This document shows, in pieces, positions 17,033 to 27,564 of a stretch of 64,000 nucleotides of DNA (the stretch's first letter is position 1; each line of letters begins with the position of its first letter). The notes under the pieces were generated by a model. That model was given only the letters and a program-made list of their open reading frames with translations. It did not search any database and was not told where the DNA came from. Location of the stretch: NCBI RefSeq assembly GCF_030766725.1, contig NZ_JARQWR010000001.1:124001-188000 (forward strand), read 5' to 3'. This stretch comes from Flavobacterium aerium (GTDB taxonomy: Bacteria; Bacteroidota; Bacteroidia; Flavobacteriales; Flavobacteriaceae). The position numbers were made by a program, and so were the translations under genes.

Positions 17033-17839
17033 ATGGAGGATAAGAGGATATTATATGTATCATCTGAAGTGGTACCCTATCTTGCTGAAAATGAGGTTTC
17101 TTTAATGTCTTATGATGTGCCAAAAATGATTAATGATCAAGGGGGACAGATAAGAATTTTCATGCCAAGATATGGGAATATTAATGAGAGAAGACATCAG
17201 TTACATGAGGTAATAAGGTTATCTGGGATGAATTTGGTGGTAAATGATTTAGATATGCCACTGATTATTAAAGTCGCTTCAATACCTAAAGAAAGAATAC
17301 AAGTTTATTTTATAGATAATGATGAGTACTTTAAAAGAAAAGCAACATTTTCAGATGAAGATGGTGTTTTGTACCCAGATAATGATGAAAGAGCGATATT
17401 TTTTGCAAAAGGTGTAGTAGAGACAGTAAAAAAATTAAACTGGGTTCCTGATATTATTCACGTTCACGGTTGGTTAGCAGCAATGTTACCGATATATTTA
17501 AAACATTACTACAAAGACGAGGCTTTGTTCTCGGATACTAAAATTGTAACTTCTGTTTACAATCAATCATTTGATGGAACTTTGGATCCGCAGATGATGA
17601 GTAAAGTAGCTTTTGATGAAATACCAGGAGATGCAATTGCAGACCTTGAAGTGCCAAATTATGAAAATATAATAAAAGCAACAGTAAAACATTCAGATGG
17701 CGTGATTATTGCTTCTGAGGGATTGTCTGAATCATTAGTGAAATTTATTGAATCTTCAGGAAAACCATTTTTACCCTATGTAGGTAAAGAAAAATTTGCA
17801 GAGGCTTATACTAATTTCTATAAGAATCAAGTTCTATAA
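17033..17839 (+). CDS. Truncated glycogen/starch-synthase-like (GT5 N-terminal domain) protein
   Basis: 268 aa, about half the length of GlgA (about 480). It matches only the N-terminal Rossmann domain of GT5 synthases: LYVSSEVVPYL, DQGGQIRIFMPRYGNI, YFIDNDEYF, DNDERAIFFAKGVVE, PDIIHVHGWLAAMLPIYLKHYY. The substrate-binding KxGGLGDV loop of GlgA is replaced by ENEVSLMS at residues 20-27, and the C-terminal donor-binding domain is absent. It is therefore unlikely to be an active glucan synthase, though it is commonly annotated as one. It is followed after 23 bases by the DUF4270 lipoprotein and then glmS; a role in sugar or envelope metabolism is only inferred. Confidence 0.85.
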   Translation: MEDKRILYVSSEVVPYLAENEVSLMSYDVPKMINDQGGQIRIFMPRYGNINERRHQLHEVIRLSGMNLVVNDLDMPLIIKVASIPKERIQVYFIDNDEYFKRKATFSDEDGVLYPDNDERAIFFAKGVVETVKKLNWVPDIIHVHGWLAAMLPIYLKHYYKDEALFSDTKIVTSVYNQSFDGTLDPQMMSKVAFDEIPGDAIADLEVPNYENIIKATVKHSDGVIIASEGLSESLVKFIESSGKPFLPYVGKEKFAEAYTNFYKNQVL

Positions 17840-17862
17840 TAAATTTATCTATTAGTGTACAT

Positions 17863-19431
17863 ATGAATACAATTTCATTTATAAAGAAATTAGCGTTAGT
17901 TGTAGGAGTAATTTTCCTTGTCTCGTGTGATAAAGATTTTAATACTATTGGTGGTGATATCGTTGATGATAATAATTTCAATTTTGAAAAATACACAGGA
18001 TTGACTTTAAATGCTTACAATCAATCATTAGGGCCAGTTCAAACGAACAACCTTCCTTTGAATGCATTGGGGATTTACAATAATCCAGCATTTGGGAAAA
18101 CAACTGCAAGTTTTGTAACGCAATTGGAACTAGCGACTCAAGATCCAGATCTTGGAGGCGATGTAGCTACAGTTGTTGTGGAAAGTGTTCAATTGTATGT
18201 TCCGTATTTTCAAACTTTAAAGGCGACAGCTGCTACAGGTGATAATACGTATGAATTAGATTCAATTTATGGTTCGTCAAAAATTAATTTAGAGATTTTT
18301 GAATCAACTTATTTCTTAAGAGATTTTGATCCAGAAGGAGGGTTTCAAGATCCACAGAAGTATTTTTCTAATGAGTCGGATCAAGGATCTAATTTTAATG
18401 CAAATCATAATGCTTTAAAATTGAATGATAGTGATGTGCCAAGTCAGAATACAGAATTTGTTTTTAGTCCTTTAGAATATGTTTCTACAGATTCAGATGG
18501 AAAGACAGTACGTACTGTTCCTGGAATGAAGTTGGATTTGAATAAGGCATTTTTTAAAACTAAAATTTTCAATGCACCTACAGGGCAGTTGGTTAATAAT
18601 AATATTTTTAAAAATTATTTCAGAGGCTTATACTTCAAGGTTTCAGCATCTGCTGCCAACCCAAATGGAGGAGCCTTGAATTTGATGGATTTCTCAAAAG
18701 GAACAATCACAATCAAATATAAAATCACGAAAGAAGGAGTAGTTTCGGATAAATCGTTGGTGTTGAATACAAAAGGTAATTCAGTAAATTTATTGAATAC
18801 TACACCTACGCCAGAATATACTGCTGCGGTAGCAGATCCAAACAGTGAGCGATTATATGTAAAAGGAGGAGAAGGTACAGCGACATTCATTGATCTTTTC
18901 AGTGCTGAGGAATTAGCCGATATTAGAGGAAAAGGATGGTTGATTAATGATGCTAATTTGGTGTTTTATGTAGACAAAACAGCAATGACAGGTGCGGATG
19001 AACCACAAAGAGTTTATTTGTATGATGCAAGAAATAGTAAGCCTTTGATGGATTATTATTTAGATGCTTCTACAAATGCAAAATTCGCAAAGTTGAACAA
19101 AGGTGTTTTTGATGGTATAGCTCAGAAAGAAACAGGTACTAACGGAAGAACAATAAAATATAGAGTTAGACTAACAGAGCATATTAAGCACTTGATAAGT
19201 AATGATACTGTGAAAAACGTAAAACTTGGTTTAGTGATTACAGAAAATATTAATACTATTACAAATGCATTTATAAAAAATCCAATTACAACTCCTGCCG
19301 GACAAATTAAAAGAGTGCCGATGGTTTCTATTATTAATCCACTTGGTACAGTGATGTATAGTAATCATACTACACCAGCAAATGAAAGTAAAAAGTTGAA
19401 ATTAGAAATTTATTATACTAAACCTAATTAG
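17863..19431 (+). CDS. DUF4270 outer-membrane lipoprotein
   Basis: 522 aa. The signal peptide ends in a lipobox, FLVSCDKDF, with the lipidated Cys at about residue 22, followed by acidic residues. The rest matches the Bacteroidota-only DUF4270 family: DKDFNTIGGDIVDDNNF, NALGIYNNPAFGKTTASFVTQLEL, VESVQLYVPYF, GKGWLINDANLVFYVD and a C-terminal LKLEIYYTKPN. The family is beta-rich, likely cell-surface or periplasmic, and of unknown function. It lies between the GT5-like gene (23 bases) and glmS (8 bases), an order common in flavobacteria. Confidence 0.92.
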   Translation: MNTISFIKKLALVVGVIFLVSCDKDFNTIGGDIVDDNNFNFEKYTGLTLNAYNQSLGPVQTNNLPLNALGIYNNPAFGKTTASFVTQLELATQDPDLGGDVATVVVESVQLYVPYFQTLKATAATGDNTYELDSIYGSSKINLEIFESTYFLRDFDPEGGFQDPQKYFSNESDQGSNFNANHNALKLNDSDVPSQNTEFVFSPLEYVSTDSDGKTVRTVPGMKLDLNKAFFKTKIFNAPTGQLVNNNIFKNYFRGLYFKVSASAANPNGGALNLMDFSKGTITIKYKITKEGVVSDKSLVLNTKGNSVNLLNTTPTPEYTAAVADPNSERLYVKGGEGTATFIDLFSAEELADIRGKGWLINDANLVFYVDKTAMTGADEPQRVYLYDARNSKPLMDYYLDASTNAKFAKLNKGVFDGIAQKETGTNGRTIKYRVRLTEHIKHLISNDTVKNVKLGLVITENINTITNAFIKNPITTPAGQIKRVPMVSIINPLGTVMYSNHTTPANESKKLKLEIYYTKPN

Positions 19432-19439
19432 TAAAAAGT

Positions 19440-21287
19440 ATGTGTGGAATTGTTGGTTATATAGGTCATAGAGAAGCGTATCCTATTATTATAAAAGGAT
19501 TAAAGCGATTAGAATATAGAGGTTATGATAGTGCTGGTGTCGTGTTATACGATGGTGGTGATTTAAAGTTGTCAAAAACGAAAGGAAAAGTTACAGACTT
19601 GGAAGAGCGTGTGGCAAAAGAAATTACAACTAATGGTACTATCGGTATGGGTCATACGCGTTGGGCTACACATGGTGTGCCTAATGATGTGAACTCTCAT
19701 CCACATACATCTAATTCTGGTGACTTAGTAATTATTCATAATGGTATTATTGAGAATTATGAGCCATTAAAAAAAGAATTAATTAAAAGAGGGTATGTTT
19801 TTAAATCAGATACAGATACAGAAGTATTGGTAAACTTGATTGAAGATGTACAGAAAAAAGATAACCTAAAACTAGGGAAAGCAGTTCAGATTGCTTTAAA
19901 CCAAGTGGTAGGAGCTTACGCAATTGTGGTTTTTGATAAGAAAAAACCAAATGAATTTGTGGTAGCAAGATTAGGAAGTCCATTAGCAATCGGAATTGGT
20001 GAAGGAGAGTATTTTATTGCTTCTGATGCTTCTCCATTTATTGAATATACACCAAATGCGGTGTATTTAGAAGATGAAGAAATGGCAGTTATTCGCTTGA
20101 ATAAAACATTAAAGGTTAGAAAGATTAAAGATGACTCTTTAGTTGATCCGTATGTTCAGGAATTAAAAATGAACTTGGAGCAGATTGAAAAAGGAGGATA
20201 TGATCATTTTATGCTTAAAGAAATTTATGAGCAGCCAAATGTGATAAAAGATACTTACCGTGGAAGACTTTTGGTAAACAAAGGAATTGTTCAAATGGCG
20301 GGTATTGAAGATAATCTTGAGAAATTTGTTAACGCTCAAAGAATACTGATTGTTGCTTGTGGAACATCATGGCATGCCGGTTTGGTAGCCGAATATGTTT
20401 TTGAAGAGTTTACAAGAATTCCTGTTGAAGTTGAATACGCATCAGAATTTAGATATAGAAATCCTATTATAAATGAAGGAGATGTTGTGATTGCAATATC
20501 TCAGTCAGGGGAGACAGCAGATACATTGGCCGCTATTAAATTAGCAAAAGAAAAAGGAGCATTTGTATTTGGAGTATGTAATGTAGTTGGATCTTCAATT
20601 TCAAGAGAGACACATGCCGGGGCTTATACTCATGCAGGTCCAGAAATTGGTGTAGCTTCAACAAAAGCATTTACAACACAAATTACGGTGTTGACTATGA
20701 TTGCTTTGCGTTTGGCAAAAGCAAAAGGAACTTTATCGACACCAGATTTCCATAGATACCTTCAAGAATTAGAATTGATTCCTGAGAAAGTAAAAGAAGC
20801 ATTAACTTCAAATGATGTGGCAAAACAAGTTGCAGCCGTTTTTAAAGATGCAACAAACTTCTTGTACTTAGGTAGAGGATATAACTTCCCTGTAGCATTA
20901 GAAGGAGCATTGAAATTAAAAGAAATTTCATATATCCATGCAGAAGGTTACCCTGCGGCAGAGATGAAGCATGGTCCAATTGCGTTGATTGATGAACATA
21001 TGCCAGTAGTTGTAATTGCTCCTAAAAAAGGACATTATGATAAAGTGGTGAGTAATATTCAAGAAATTAAAGCAAGAAGCGGAAAAATTATTGCAGTAGT
21101 TACAAAAGGAGATGTGCAAGTAAGAGAATTGGCGGATTACGTAATTGAAATCCCTGAAACTACAGATGCATTATCACCATTATTGACTACTATTCCATTA
21201 CAATTACTATCGTACCATATTGCGGTAATGAGAGGGTGTAATGTGGATCAGCCAAGAAATTTAGCAAAATCAGTTACTGTTGAGTAA
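19440..21287 (+). CDS. glmS: Glutamine-fructose-6-phosphate aminotransferase (isomerizing)
   Basis: 615 aa, full length. GlmS makes glucosamine-6-phosphate, the first step to UDP-GlcNAc for peptidoglycan and LPS. The N-terminal glutaminase begins MCGIVGYIG with the catalytic Cys2 exposed after Met removal, and includes RLEYRGYDSAG and GHTRWATHG. The two SIS domains follow (about 290-605): ILIVACGTSWHAGLVAEY, ISQSGETADTLAAI, EISYIHAEGYPAAEMKHGPIALI, and the ending NLAKSVTVE. Start ATG at 19440 is fixed by Cys2. Third gene of its operon; a strong terminator follows. Confidence 0.98.
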   Translation: MCGIVGYIGHREAYPIIIKGLKRLEYRGYDSAGVVLYDGGDLKLSKTKGKVTDLEERVAKEITTNGTIGMGHTRWATHGVPNDVNSHPHTSNSGDLVIIHNGIIENYEPLKKELIKRGYVFKSDTDTEVLVNLIEDVQKKDNLKLGKAVQIALNQVVGAYAIVVFDKKKPNEFVVARLGSPLAIGIGEGEYFIASDASPFIEYTPNAVYLEDEEMAVIRLNKTLKVRKIKDDSLVDPYVQELKMNLEQIEKGGYDHFMLKEIYEQPNVIKDTYRGRLLVNKGIVQMAGIEDNLEKFVNAQRILIVACGTSWHAGLVAEYVFEEFTRIPVEVEYASEFRYRNPIINEGDVVIAISQSGETADTLAAIKLAKEKGAFVFGVCNVVGSSISRETHAGAYTHAGPEIGVASTKAFTTQITVLTMIALRLAKAKGTLSTPDFHRYLQELELIPEKVKEALTSNDVAKQVAAVFKDATNFLYLGRGYNFPVALEGALKLKEISYIHAEGYPAAEMKHGPIALIDEHMPVVVIAPKKGHYDKVVSNIQEIKARSGKIIAVVTKGDVQVRELADYVIEIPETTDALSPLLTTIPLQLLSYHIAVMRGCNVDQPRNLAKSVTVE

Positions 21288-21305
21288 TTTAGATTTGAAA
21301 TAATA

Positions 21306-21338
21306 AAAAAAGAGCGAGAATATATTCTCGCTCTTTTT
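21306..21338 (+). terminator. Terminator after glmS
   Basis: A perfect hairpin AAAAAGAGCGAGAAT/ATTCTCGCTCTTTTT ends in a T run, 18 bases after the glmS stop. The other 255 bases before atpD hold the atpD promoter element and otherwise nothing I recognise. Confidence 0.9.
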
Positions 21339-21523
21339 GTTTTTAAAAGCTTCATTTTGAATTTATTCGGTGTAACTTTGTAAAGAGTCGGAATTTTAAA
21401 ATCGTATTCAAGCTTTTAGTGTGAAAAAGTCATAAATGCTTTGTTTAAAGGCATTCACGCATAAGTATTGTAATACTTTAATAAAAAAACGTCAAAAAAT
21501 TATTAATTTTTCATTTTAAAAAC

Positions 21524-21531
21524 TATCTTTG
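21524..21531 (+). promoter_or_regulatory. Promoter -7 element (TATCTTTG) for atpD-atpC
   Basis: An exact TAnnTTTG match, 62 bases before ATG 21594, leaving an untranslated leader of about 55 bases. Confidence 0.6.
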
Positions 21532-21590
21532 CGCTCTGAAAAAAGAGGTTATTTTTCAAAGACTTAAATAGCTGTTTAATAAATACATAA

Positions 21591-23105
<1,515 letters not shown>

Positions 23106-23133
23106 TTCAATTATTAACTTTTAATCAATAGAT

Positions 23134-23427
23134 ATGTATTTAGAAATTGTATCACCAGAAGGAGCTTTATTTAAATCTACAGTAGATTCTGTTACTGTAC
23201 CAGGTGTGGATGGAGAATTCCAAATGTTGGAAAATCACGCTCCTATTGTCTCTTTATTAGGGAAAGGAACGATTAAAATTCATATCCATACAAAAGAACA
23301 TCAAGTATTTGATACTTTACATTCTACTGTGATTCCTCATATTGATGATGACAAAGTTTTAACTTTAGAAATCACTTCAGGAACATTAGAATTGAAGGAT
23401 AATAAAATAATTATTTTAGTTGAATAA
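23134..23427 (+). CDS. atpC: F1F0 ATP synthase subunit epsilon (short form)
   Basis: 97 aa. The N-terminal beta-sandwich is complete: YLEIVSPEGALFKSTVDSV, VPGVDGEFQMLENHAPIVSLL, GTIKI. The sequence ends after LEITSGTLELKDNKIIILVE, so the C-terminal helical hairpin that inhibits ATP hydrolysis in E. coli (about 139 aa) is missing. Short epsilon subunits are common in Bacteroidota. It is in an operon with atpD and followed by a terminator. Confidence 0.96.
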   Translation: MYLEIVSPEGALFKSTVDSVTVPGVDGEFQMLENHAPIVSLLGKGTIKIHIHTKEHQVFDTLHSTVIPHIDDDKVLTLEITSGTLELKDNKIIILVE

Positions 23428-23444
23428 AATAATTCTGTTACAAG

Positions 23445-23480
23445 AAAAAAACGCCAAGCTTTATGTTTGGCGTTTTTTTT
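23445..23480 (+). terminator. Terminator after atpC
   Basis: The hairpin AAAAAACGCCAA/TTTGGCGTTTTTT ends in nine T's, 18 bases past the atpC stop. Confidence 0.9.
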
Positions 23481-23520
23481 TATTAATATTGTTCAGGATT
23501 AATTAAGATTAGAATTGTAA

Positions 23521-24672
23521 ATGAAGGACTTTCCACAATCATTACTGGAGAAATTAAATGCTAGAGAAGAGAATAATTCTTTAAGAGTATTACCTGTTTT
23601 AAAAGCTGAAAAAGTAGATTTCTCATCCAATGATTATTTGGGATTTTCACAATCAGAAACGATATTCAATTTAGTACACAACTATCTTATTGATCATAAG
23701 ATGATTCAAAATGGAGCCACTGGTTCCAGACTATTATCTGGGAATCATCCATTATACCCAATAACGGAAAAGTATATTGCTGAATTCCATGAAGTGGAAA
23801 GTGCTCTCCTCTTTAATTCAGGATATGATGCAAATATTGGCTTCTTTTCCTCTGTTCCTCAGAAAGGAGATATTGTACTGTATGACGAATATGCCCATGC
23901 TTCCATTCGAGATGGAATACGCCTTTCGAATGCCCAATCCTATAAGTTTACCCATAATGATTTAGAAGACTTAGAAAAAAAGCTTGGTAAGGCTAGTTTA
24001 GGAGTGGATAGAGTAATTTATATTGTTACGGAGTCAGTATTCTCGATGGATGGTGATTCGCCTGATCTGGAAGGTTTAATTAATCTTGCGGAGAAATATA
24101 GAGCACTTGTCGTAATTGATGAAGCTCATGCATTAGGTGTTTTTGGAGATAAAGGAGAAGGTTTAGTTCAGTTTTTACATTTGCACGATCGTGTTTTTGC
24201 ACGTATTGTAACCTTCGGAAAGGCATTAGGCTGCCATGGAGCAGCTATTCTTGGCTCTGAAAAACTCAATAAATATCTTGTGAATTTTGCTAGAAGCTTT
24301 ATTTATACAACGGGTTTATCTCCTCATTCCATCGCTACAATTTTAATAGGATATCAATACTTACAAGCTAAAGAAAATAAGTCTTTACATCAACTAAAAG
24401 ATATTATTTTGGTATTCCGACAAGAGATCAATATGTTATCTATAAGACCACTATTTGTCTGGAGTAAATCGGCAATACAATCGGCAATTTTACCGGGGAA
24501 TGATAAAGTTCGAGCAGCAGCAGCAATACTTCAAAGTAAAGGATTTGATGTAAAAGCAATTTTGTCTCCGACTGTTCCTATAGGACAAGAACGACTGCGT
24601 TTTTGTTTACACTGTTATAATTCAAAAGAAGAAATAGCAGAAATTTTAAAAGAATTATGTGAATTAATTTGA
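23521..24672 (+). CDS. bioF: 8-amino-7-oxononanoate synthase-like PLP enzyme (BioF)
   Basis: 383 aa, alpha-oxoamine synthase family. BioF condenses pimeloyl-thioester with L-alanine to KAPA, the first ring-directed step of biotin synthesis. Seen are VDFSSNDYLGFS, GATGSRLLSGNHPLY, VIYIVTESVFSMDGDSPDLEGL, VVIDEAHALGVFG (Asp and His contacting PLP) and the Schiff-base Lys K234 in TFGKALGCHGAA. The related glycine C-acetyltransferase and serine palmitoyltransferase are possible from sequence alone, but bioD and bioA lie downstream. It is separated from them by a TraB/sigma/membrane cassette. Confidence 0.9.
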   Translation: MKDFPQSLLEKLNAREENNSLRVLPVLKAEKVDFSSNDYLGFSQSETIFNLVHNYLIDHKMIQNGATGSRLLSGNHPLYPITEKYIAEFHEVESALLFNSGYDANIGFFSSVPQKGDIVLYDEYAHASIRDGIRLSNAQSYKFTHNDLEDLEKKLGKASLGVDRVIYIVTESVFSMDGDSPDLEGLINLAEKYRALVVIDEAHALGVFGDKGEGLVQFLHLHDRVFARIVTFGKALGCHGAAILGSEKLNKYLVNFARSFIYTTGLSPHSIATILIGYQYLQAKENKSLHQLKDIILVFRQEINMLSIRPLFVWSKSAIQSAILPGNDKVRAAAAILQSKGFDVKAILSPTVPIGQERLRFCLHCYNSKEEIAEILKELCELI

Positions 24673-24800
24673 CGATTAAAACCTTGATTTTCAGTATTTA
24701 TGTTGTTCGATTTTATTTTTTTAGCAGAAAAGTTTATTTTTTATGTAACGAATGGAAGAATTGAATACTTACGTGTTATAACCTTAAAAAAATAGATAAC

Positions 24801-25664
24801 ATGAAGAATTTATTCAAAATTGCAGCCTTAATATTAGTTTCATTAGTAAGTAGTGGAACACACGCCCAAGAAAAAAAATCAAATCAATCCTTATTATGGG
24901 AAATTTCAGGAAATGGATTGACTAAGCCCTCTTACCTTTATGGAACAATACATATGATTTGTAAAGATGATTTTATCTTTTCTGAAAAAACAAAAAAAGC
25001 ATTAGATCAGGCAGGTCAATTAACGTTAGAAATAAATATGACGGATCCAAAAGAAATTGCCGATGTACAAAGCTTCTTTATGTCAAATGTACCATTAAGT
25101 AAAAAGTTGACCCCTAAACAATATGCGGAAGTTGATCAGCTCACCACAACTAAACTAGGGATGTCTTTAGGTAAAATGGGAAATGCAAGCTTATTTGCTG
25201 TATATGGCTCATTTTTATATAAAGCAATAGGTTGTACTGATATCAAATCGTATGAGAATGAATTTATAACCTATGCAAATAACCGAAAAATGAGCGTTGC
25301 AGGTTTAGAATCTGGACGTGCTCAAATGGAAAATATCAACAAAGCTTATCCAGATGATTTTATTGTTGAATTAATTAAAGCTGATGAAGAATACAATATA
25401 ATGTGGGCTGAATTAATAGAAGCATATAAAAATGAAGATTTGAAAAAAACATACCGCTATATTACTGATTCTAAGTTTATGAACCCAGAAGCTATGAAAT
25501 GGTTACTAACGGTTAGAAATACGAATTGGGTAAATAAAATGCCAGCAATGATGCAGGAAGAAAGTAATTTCTTTGCGGTGGGAGCTGCCCATTTAGTAGG
25601 GAAAGATGGTGTGATTGAATTATTAAGAGCAAAAGGATATAAAGTGAACCCAATAATGAACTAG
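24801..25664 (+). CDS. TraB/GumN-family secreted protein
   Basis: 287 aa with a signal peptide (1-22, SSGTHAQ). TraB/GumN (PF01963) hallmarks are the paired GxxH motifs: YLYGTIHMICKDD near residue 50 and FFAVGAAHLVGKDGVIELL near the C-terminus, plus LTLEINM and the ending LRAKGYKVNPI. The fold is related to Tiki/erythromycin-esterase-like proteins and is proposed to be metal-dependent, possibly proteolytic; no bacterial substrate is established. It starts the three-gene group with an ECF sigma factor (8-base gap) and a membrane protein. Confidence 0.9.
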   Translation: MKNLFKIAALILVSLVSSGTHAQEKKSNQSLLWEISGNGLTKPSYLYGTIHMICKDDFIFSEKTKKALDQAGQLTLEINMTDPKEIADVQSFFMSNVPLSKKLTPKQYAEVDQLTTTKLGMSLGKMGNASLFAVYGSFLYKAIGCTDIKSYENEFITYANNRKMSVAGLESGRAQMENINKAYPDDFIVELIKADEEYNIMWAELIEAYKNEDLKKTYRYITDSKFMNPEAMKWLLTVRNTNWVNKMPAMMQEESNFFAVGAAHLVGKDGVIELLRAKGYKVNPIMN

Positions 25665-25671
25665 TATTATT

Positions 25672-26175
25672 TTGAAAACGAAAGAACAAGAATTTCTTAC
25701 GCTTATCGAAACTCATAAAGGGATTATTCATAAGATTTCCAAAATGTATATGGATAATAGAGACGACCAAGATGATCTTTTTCAAGAGATTATCTATCAA
25801 GTATGGAAGTCCTATGATTCATTTAATAAACAAAGTCAATTTTCTACTTGGATGTATCGCGTTGCTTTAAATACAGCAATTGTATATCTAAAAAAAGACA
25901 AAAAGAAAATAGATCGATATGAGATTCCCTCCTCAAATATTAAAGAAATTGAGGATGATACTGAAACAAAAGAAATACAATTGAATCATTTCTATAGAGC
26001 ACTTCAAAAGCTTGATAAAATAGAAAAAGCATTAGTTTTTTACCACTTAGAAAATTATTCACACAAAGAAATTGGAGAAAATATGGGTATTTCTGAGGTA
26101 AATGCACGAGTGAAATTAAACAGAGCAAAAAACAAATTAAAAGAACTTATAAAAAATCAAGGCTATGAATTTTGA
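25672..26175 (+). CDS. ECF-type RNA polymerase sigma-70 factor
   Basis: 167 aa from a TTG start at 25672. The sigma2 region (about 15-80) is visible as IHKISKMYMDNRDDQDDLFQEIIYQVWKSYDSF, and sigma4 (about 110-160) as LDKIEKALVFYHLENYSHKEIGENMGISEVNARVKLNRAKNKLK with its helix-turn-helix (both quoted in part of a longer match). It overlaps the following membrane protein by 11 bases, the typical arrangement of an ECF sigma and its membrane anti-sigma. Its targets are unknown. Confidence 0.92.
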   Translation: MKTKEQEFLTLIETHKGIIHKISKMYMDNRDDQDDLFQEIIYQVWKSYDSFNKQSQFSTWMYRVALNTAIVYLKKDKKKIDRYEIPSSNIKEIEDDTETKEIQLNHFYRALQKLDKIEKALVFYHLENYSHKEIGENMGISEVNARVKLNRAKNKLKELIKNQGYEF

Positions 26176-26785
26176 TGATATACAATCCGCCTGGAATAGC
26201 GATTCCGAAAATAAAAATATAAAAGTACCTACAAATCTTGAGCAACTAAAAACAGCTAATATGCCACTGGATCGTATTCGAAAAAATATGAGACTAGAAA
26301 TTATTACACAGCTTTTAGCAATAGTATTTATTGGAATCTTACCTTTTAAAATGGAATTTAATCCAAAGTTTATTACCCCTTTTTATATGTTATATGGTGT
26401 AATGATTTTAATCTCAATATATTATTTTACTAGATTTTACTTCTTTTATAAAAGAATTGATGGCAGTACACTGAACTCAAAAGAAAATCTATTTGCCGTC
26501 TATTATGATATAAAGTTAAATATCGAAATGTATAAATCATTTGCTTATTCTTTACTGCCGTTTGCCTTTTGTTTTCTGATTATGATTATGATGAGTCTCA
26601 ATGGACGTGAAAAATTTGGAGTATTAGGATCGGAAATGACTGAGAATGGAATGATTATTTTTGTTGTATTGATACTAGCGTTGTTGGGGATGATTGTTGC
26701 TGCAACGGAGATATGGGTGAGGTATTATTATGGTAAATATGCAAAACAAATTAAAAACTTGCTCGATCAATTGAAAGACGAATAA
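26165..26785 (+). CDS. Membrane protein, probable anti-sigma factor
   Basis: 206 aa, overlapping the ECF sigma gene by 11 bases. The N-terminal about 45 residues are polar (MNFDDIQSAWNSDSENKN), followed by four hydrophobic helices (about 46-63 LLAIVFIGILPF, 70-92, 121-142 LLPFAFCFLIMIMMS, 158-180). No zinc-finger anti-sigma signature (HxxxCxxC) is seen. The anti-sigma role rests on coupling to the sigma gene and the cytoplasmic-domain-plus-helices layout. Confidence 0.65.
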   Translation: MNFDDIQSAWNSDSENKNIKVPTNLEQLKTANMPLDRIRKNMRLEIITQLLAIVFIGILPFKMEFNPKFITPFYMLYGVMILISIYYFTRFYFFYKRIDGSTLNSKENLFAVYYDIKLNIEMYKSFAYSLLPFAFCFLIMIMMSLNGREKFGVLGSEMTENGMIIFVVLILALLGMIVAATEIWVRYYYGKYAKQIKNLLDQLKDE

Positions 26786-26792
26786 TATAAGT

Positions 26793-26820
26793 ACAACCTG
26801 TTCAGTGATGGACAGGTTGT
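26793..26820 (+). terminator. Inverted repeat after the membrane protein, weak terminator or operator
   Basis: A perfect 9-base repeat, ACAACCTGT and ACAGGTTGT, is separated by 10 bases and starts 7 bases after the stop. No T run follows, so it may be a rho-assisted terminator, an mRNA-stabilising hairpin, or an operator before bioD. Confidence 0.4.
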
Positions 26821-26885
26821 GGTGCTTTAAGTAATAGAAAATAAAACTAAATGAATTAAATAAACAAAGTATTCAAGGGGTTCGC

Positions 26886-26893
26886 TAAATTTG
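26886..26893 (+). promoter_or_regulatory. Promoter -7 element (TAAATTTG) for bioD-bioA
   Basis: An exact TAnnTTTG match, 26 bases before ATG 26920. It suggests bioD-bioA-lysR are transcribed separately from bioF. Confidence 0.55.
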
Positions 26894-26919
26894 TAGTCTA
26901 AATATAGCATCCCATTATA

Positions 26920-27537
26920 ATGAAAATATTTGTTACAGGAATAGGAACCGATGTTGGAAAAACAATAGCTTCAACCATAATTACAGAAGCATTAGAAGCA
27001 GACTATTGGAAGCCCATTCAGGCCGGTGATTTAAATGAATCAGACAGTCATAAAATAAAATCTAGAATTTCAAATTCTAAAACTACAATACATCCCAATG
27101 CCTACGCATTGAACACTCCTGCAAGTCCCCATCTTGCTGCTGAATTAGACGGAGTAACAATTGATCTTAAAAAGATAAAAGAACCCATAACAAAGAATCA
27201 TTTAATCATTGAAGGAGCAGGAGGAATTTTTGTTCCATTGAATGATTCGGATACCATTATAGATTTAATCCAACCTGATTATAAAGTAATTGTAGTTTCC
27301 AGACATTATTTAGGAAGCATTAATCATACGTTGCTTACAATTGAAGCATTAAAAAATAAAGGAATTCAAGTAGCCGGAATCATTTTTAGTGGAAATGAAA
27401 ATAGCGCCTCAGAATCAATGGTGTTGAAAAAAACAGGGATTAAGATGGTGGGAAGAATTGAAGAAGAACCCTATTTTGATCAGAATGTAATTTTGGAATA
27501 TGCCGATCTTTTTCGTGAGAATTTAGAAAACCTATAA
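26920..27537 (+). CDS. bioD: ATP-dependent dethiobiotin synthetase
   Basis: 205 aa, normal size. BioD closes the ureido ring of dethiobiotin from DAPA, CO2 and ATP. The P-loop is FVTGIGTDVGKTIAST (residues 4-19), followed by DYWKPIQAGD and the conserved LIIEGAGGIFVPLND. It lies 27 bases upstream of bioA. Confidence 0.96.
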   Translation: MKIFVTGIGTDVGKTIASTIITEALEADYWKPIQAGDLNESDSHKIKSRISNSKTTIHPNAYALNTPASPHLAAELDGVTIDLKKIKEPITKNHLIIEGAGGIFVPLNDSDTIIDLIQPDYKVIVVSRHYLGSINHTLLTIEALKNKGIQVAGIIFSGNENSASESMVLKKTGIKMVGRIEEEPYFDQNVILEYADLFRENLENL

Positions 27538-27564
27538 AGTATTAAAAATTAAAGAATACAAAGC

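Noticed and set aside
17033..17839. Annotation as an active glycogen synthase (glgA)
   Set aside because: It lacks the C-terminal half and the substrate loop, and no glgB or glgC is nearby.
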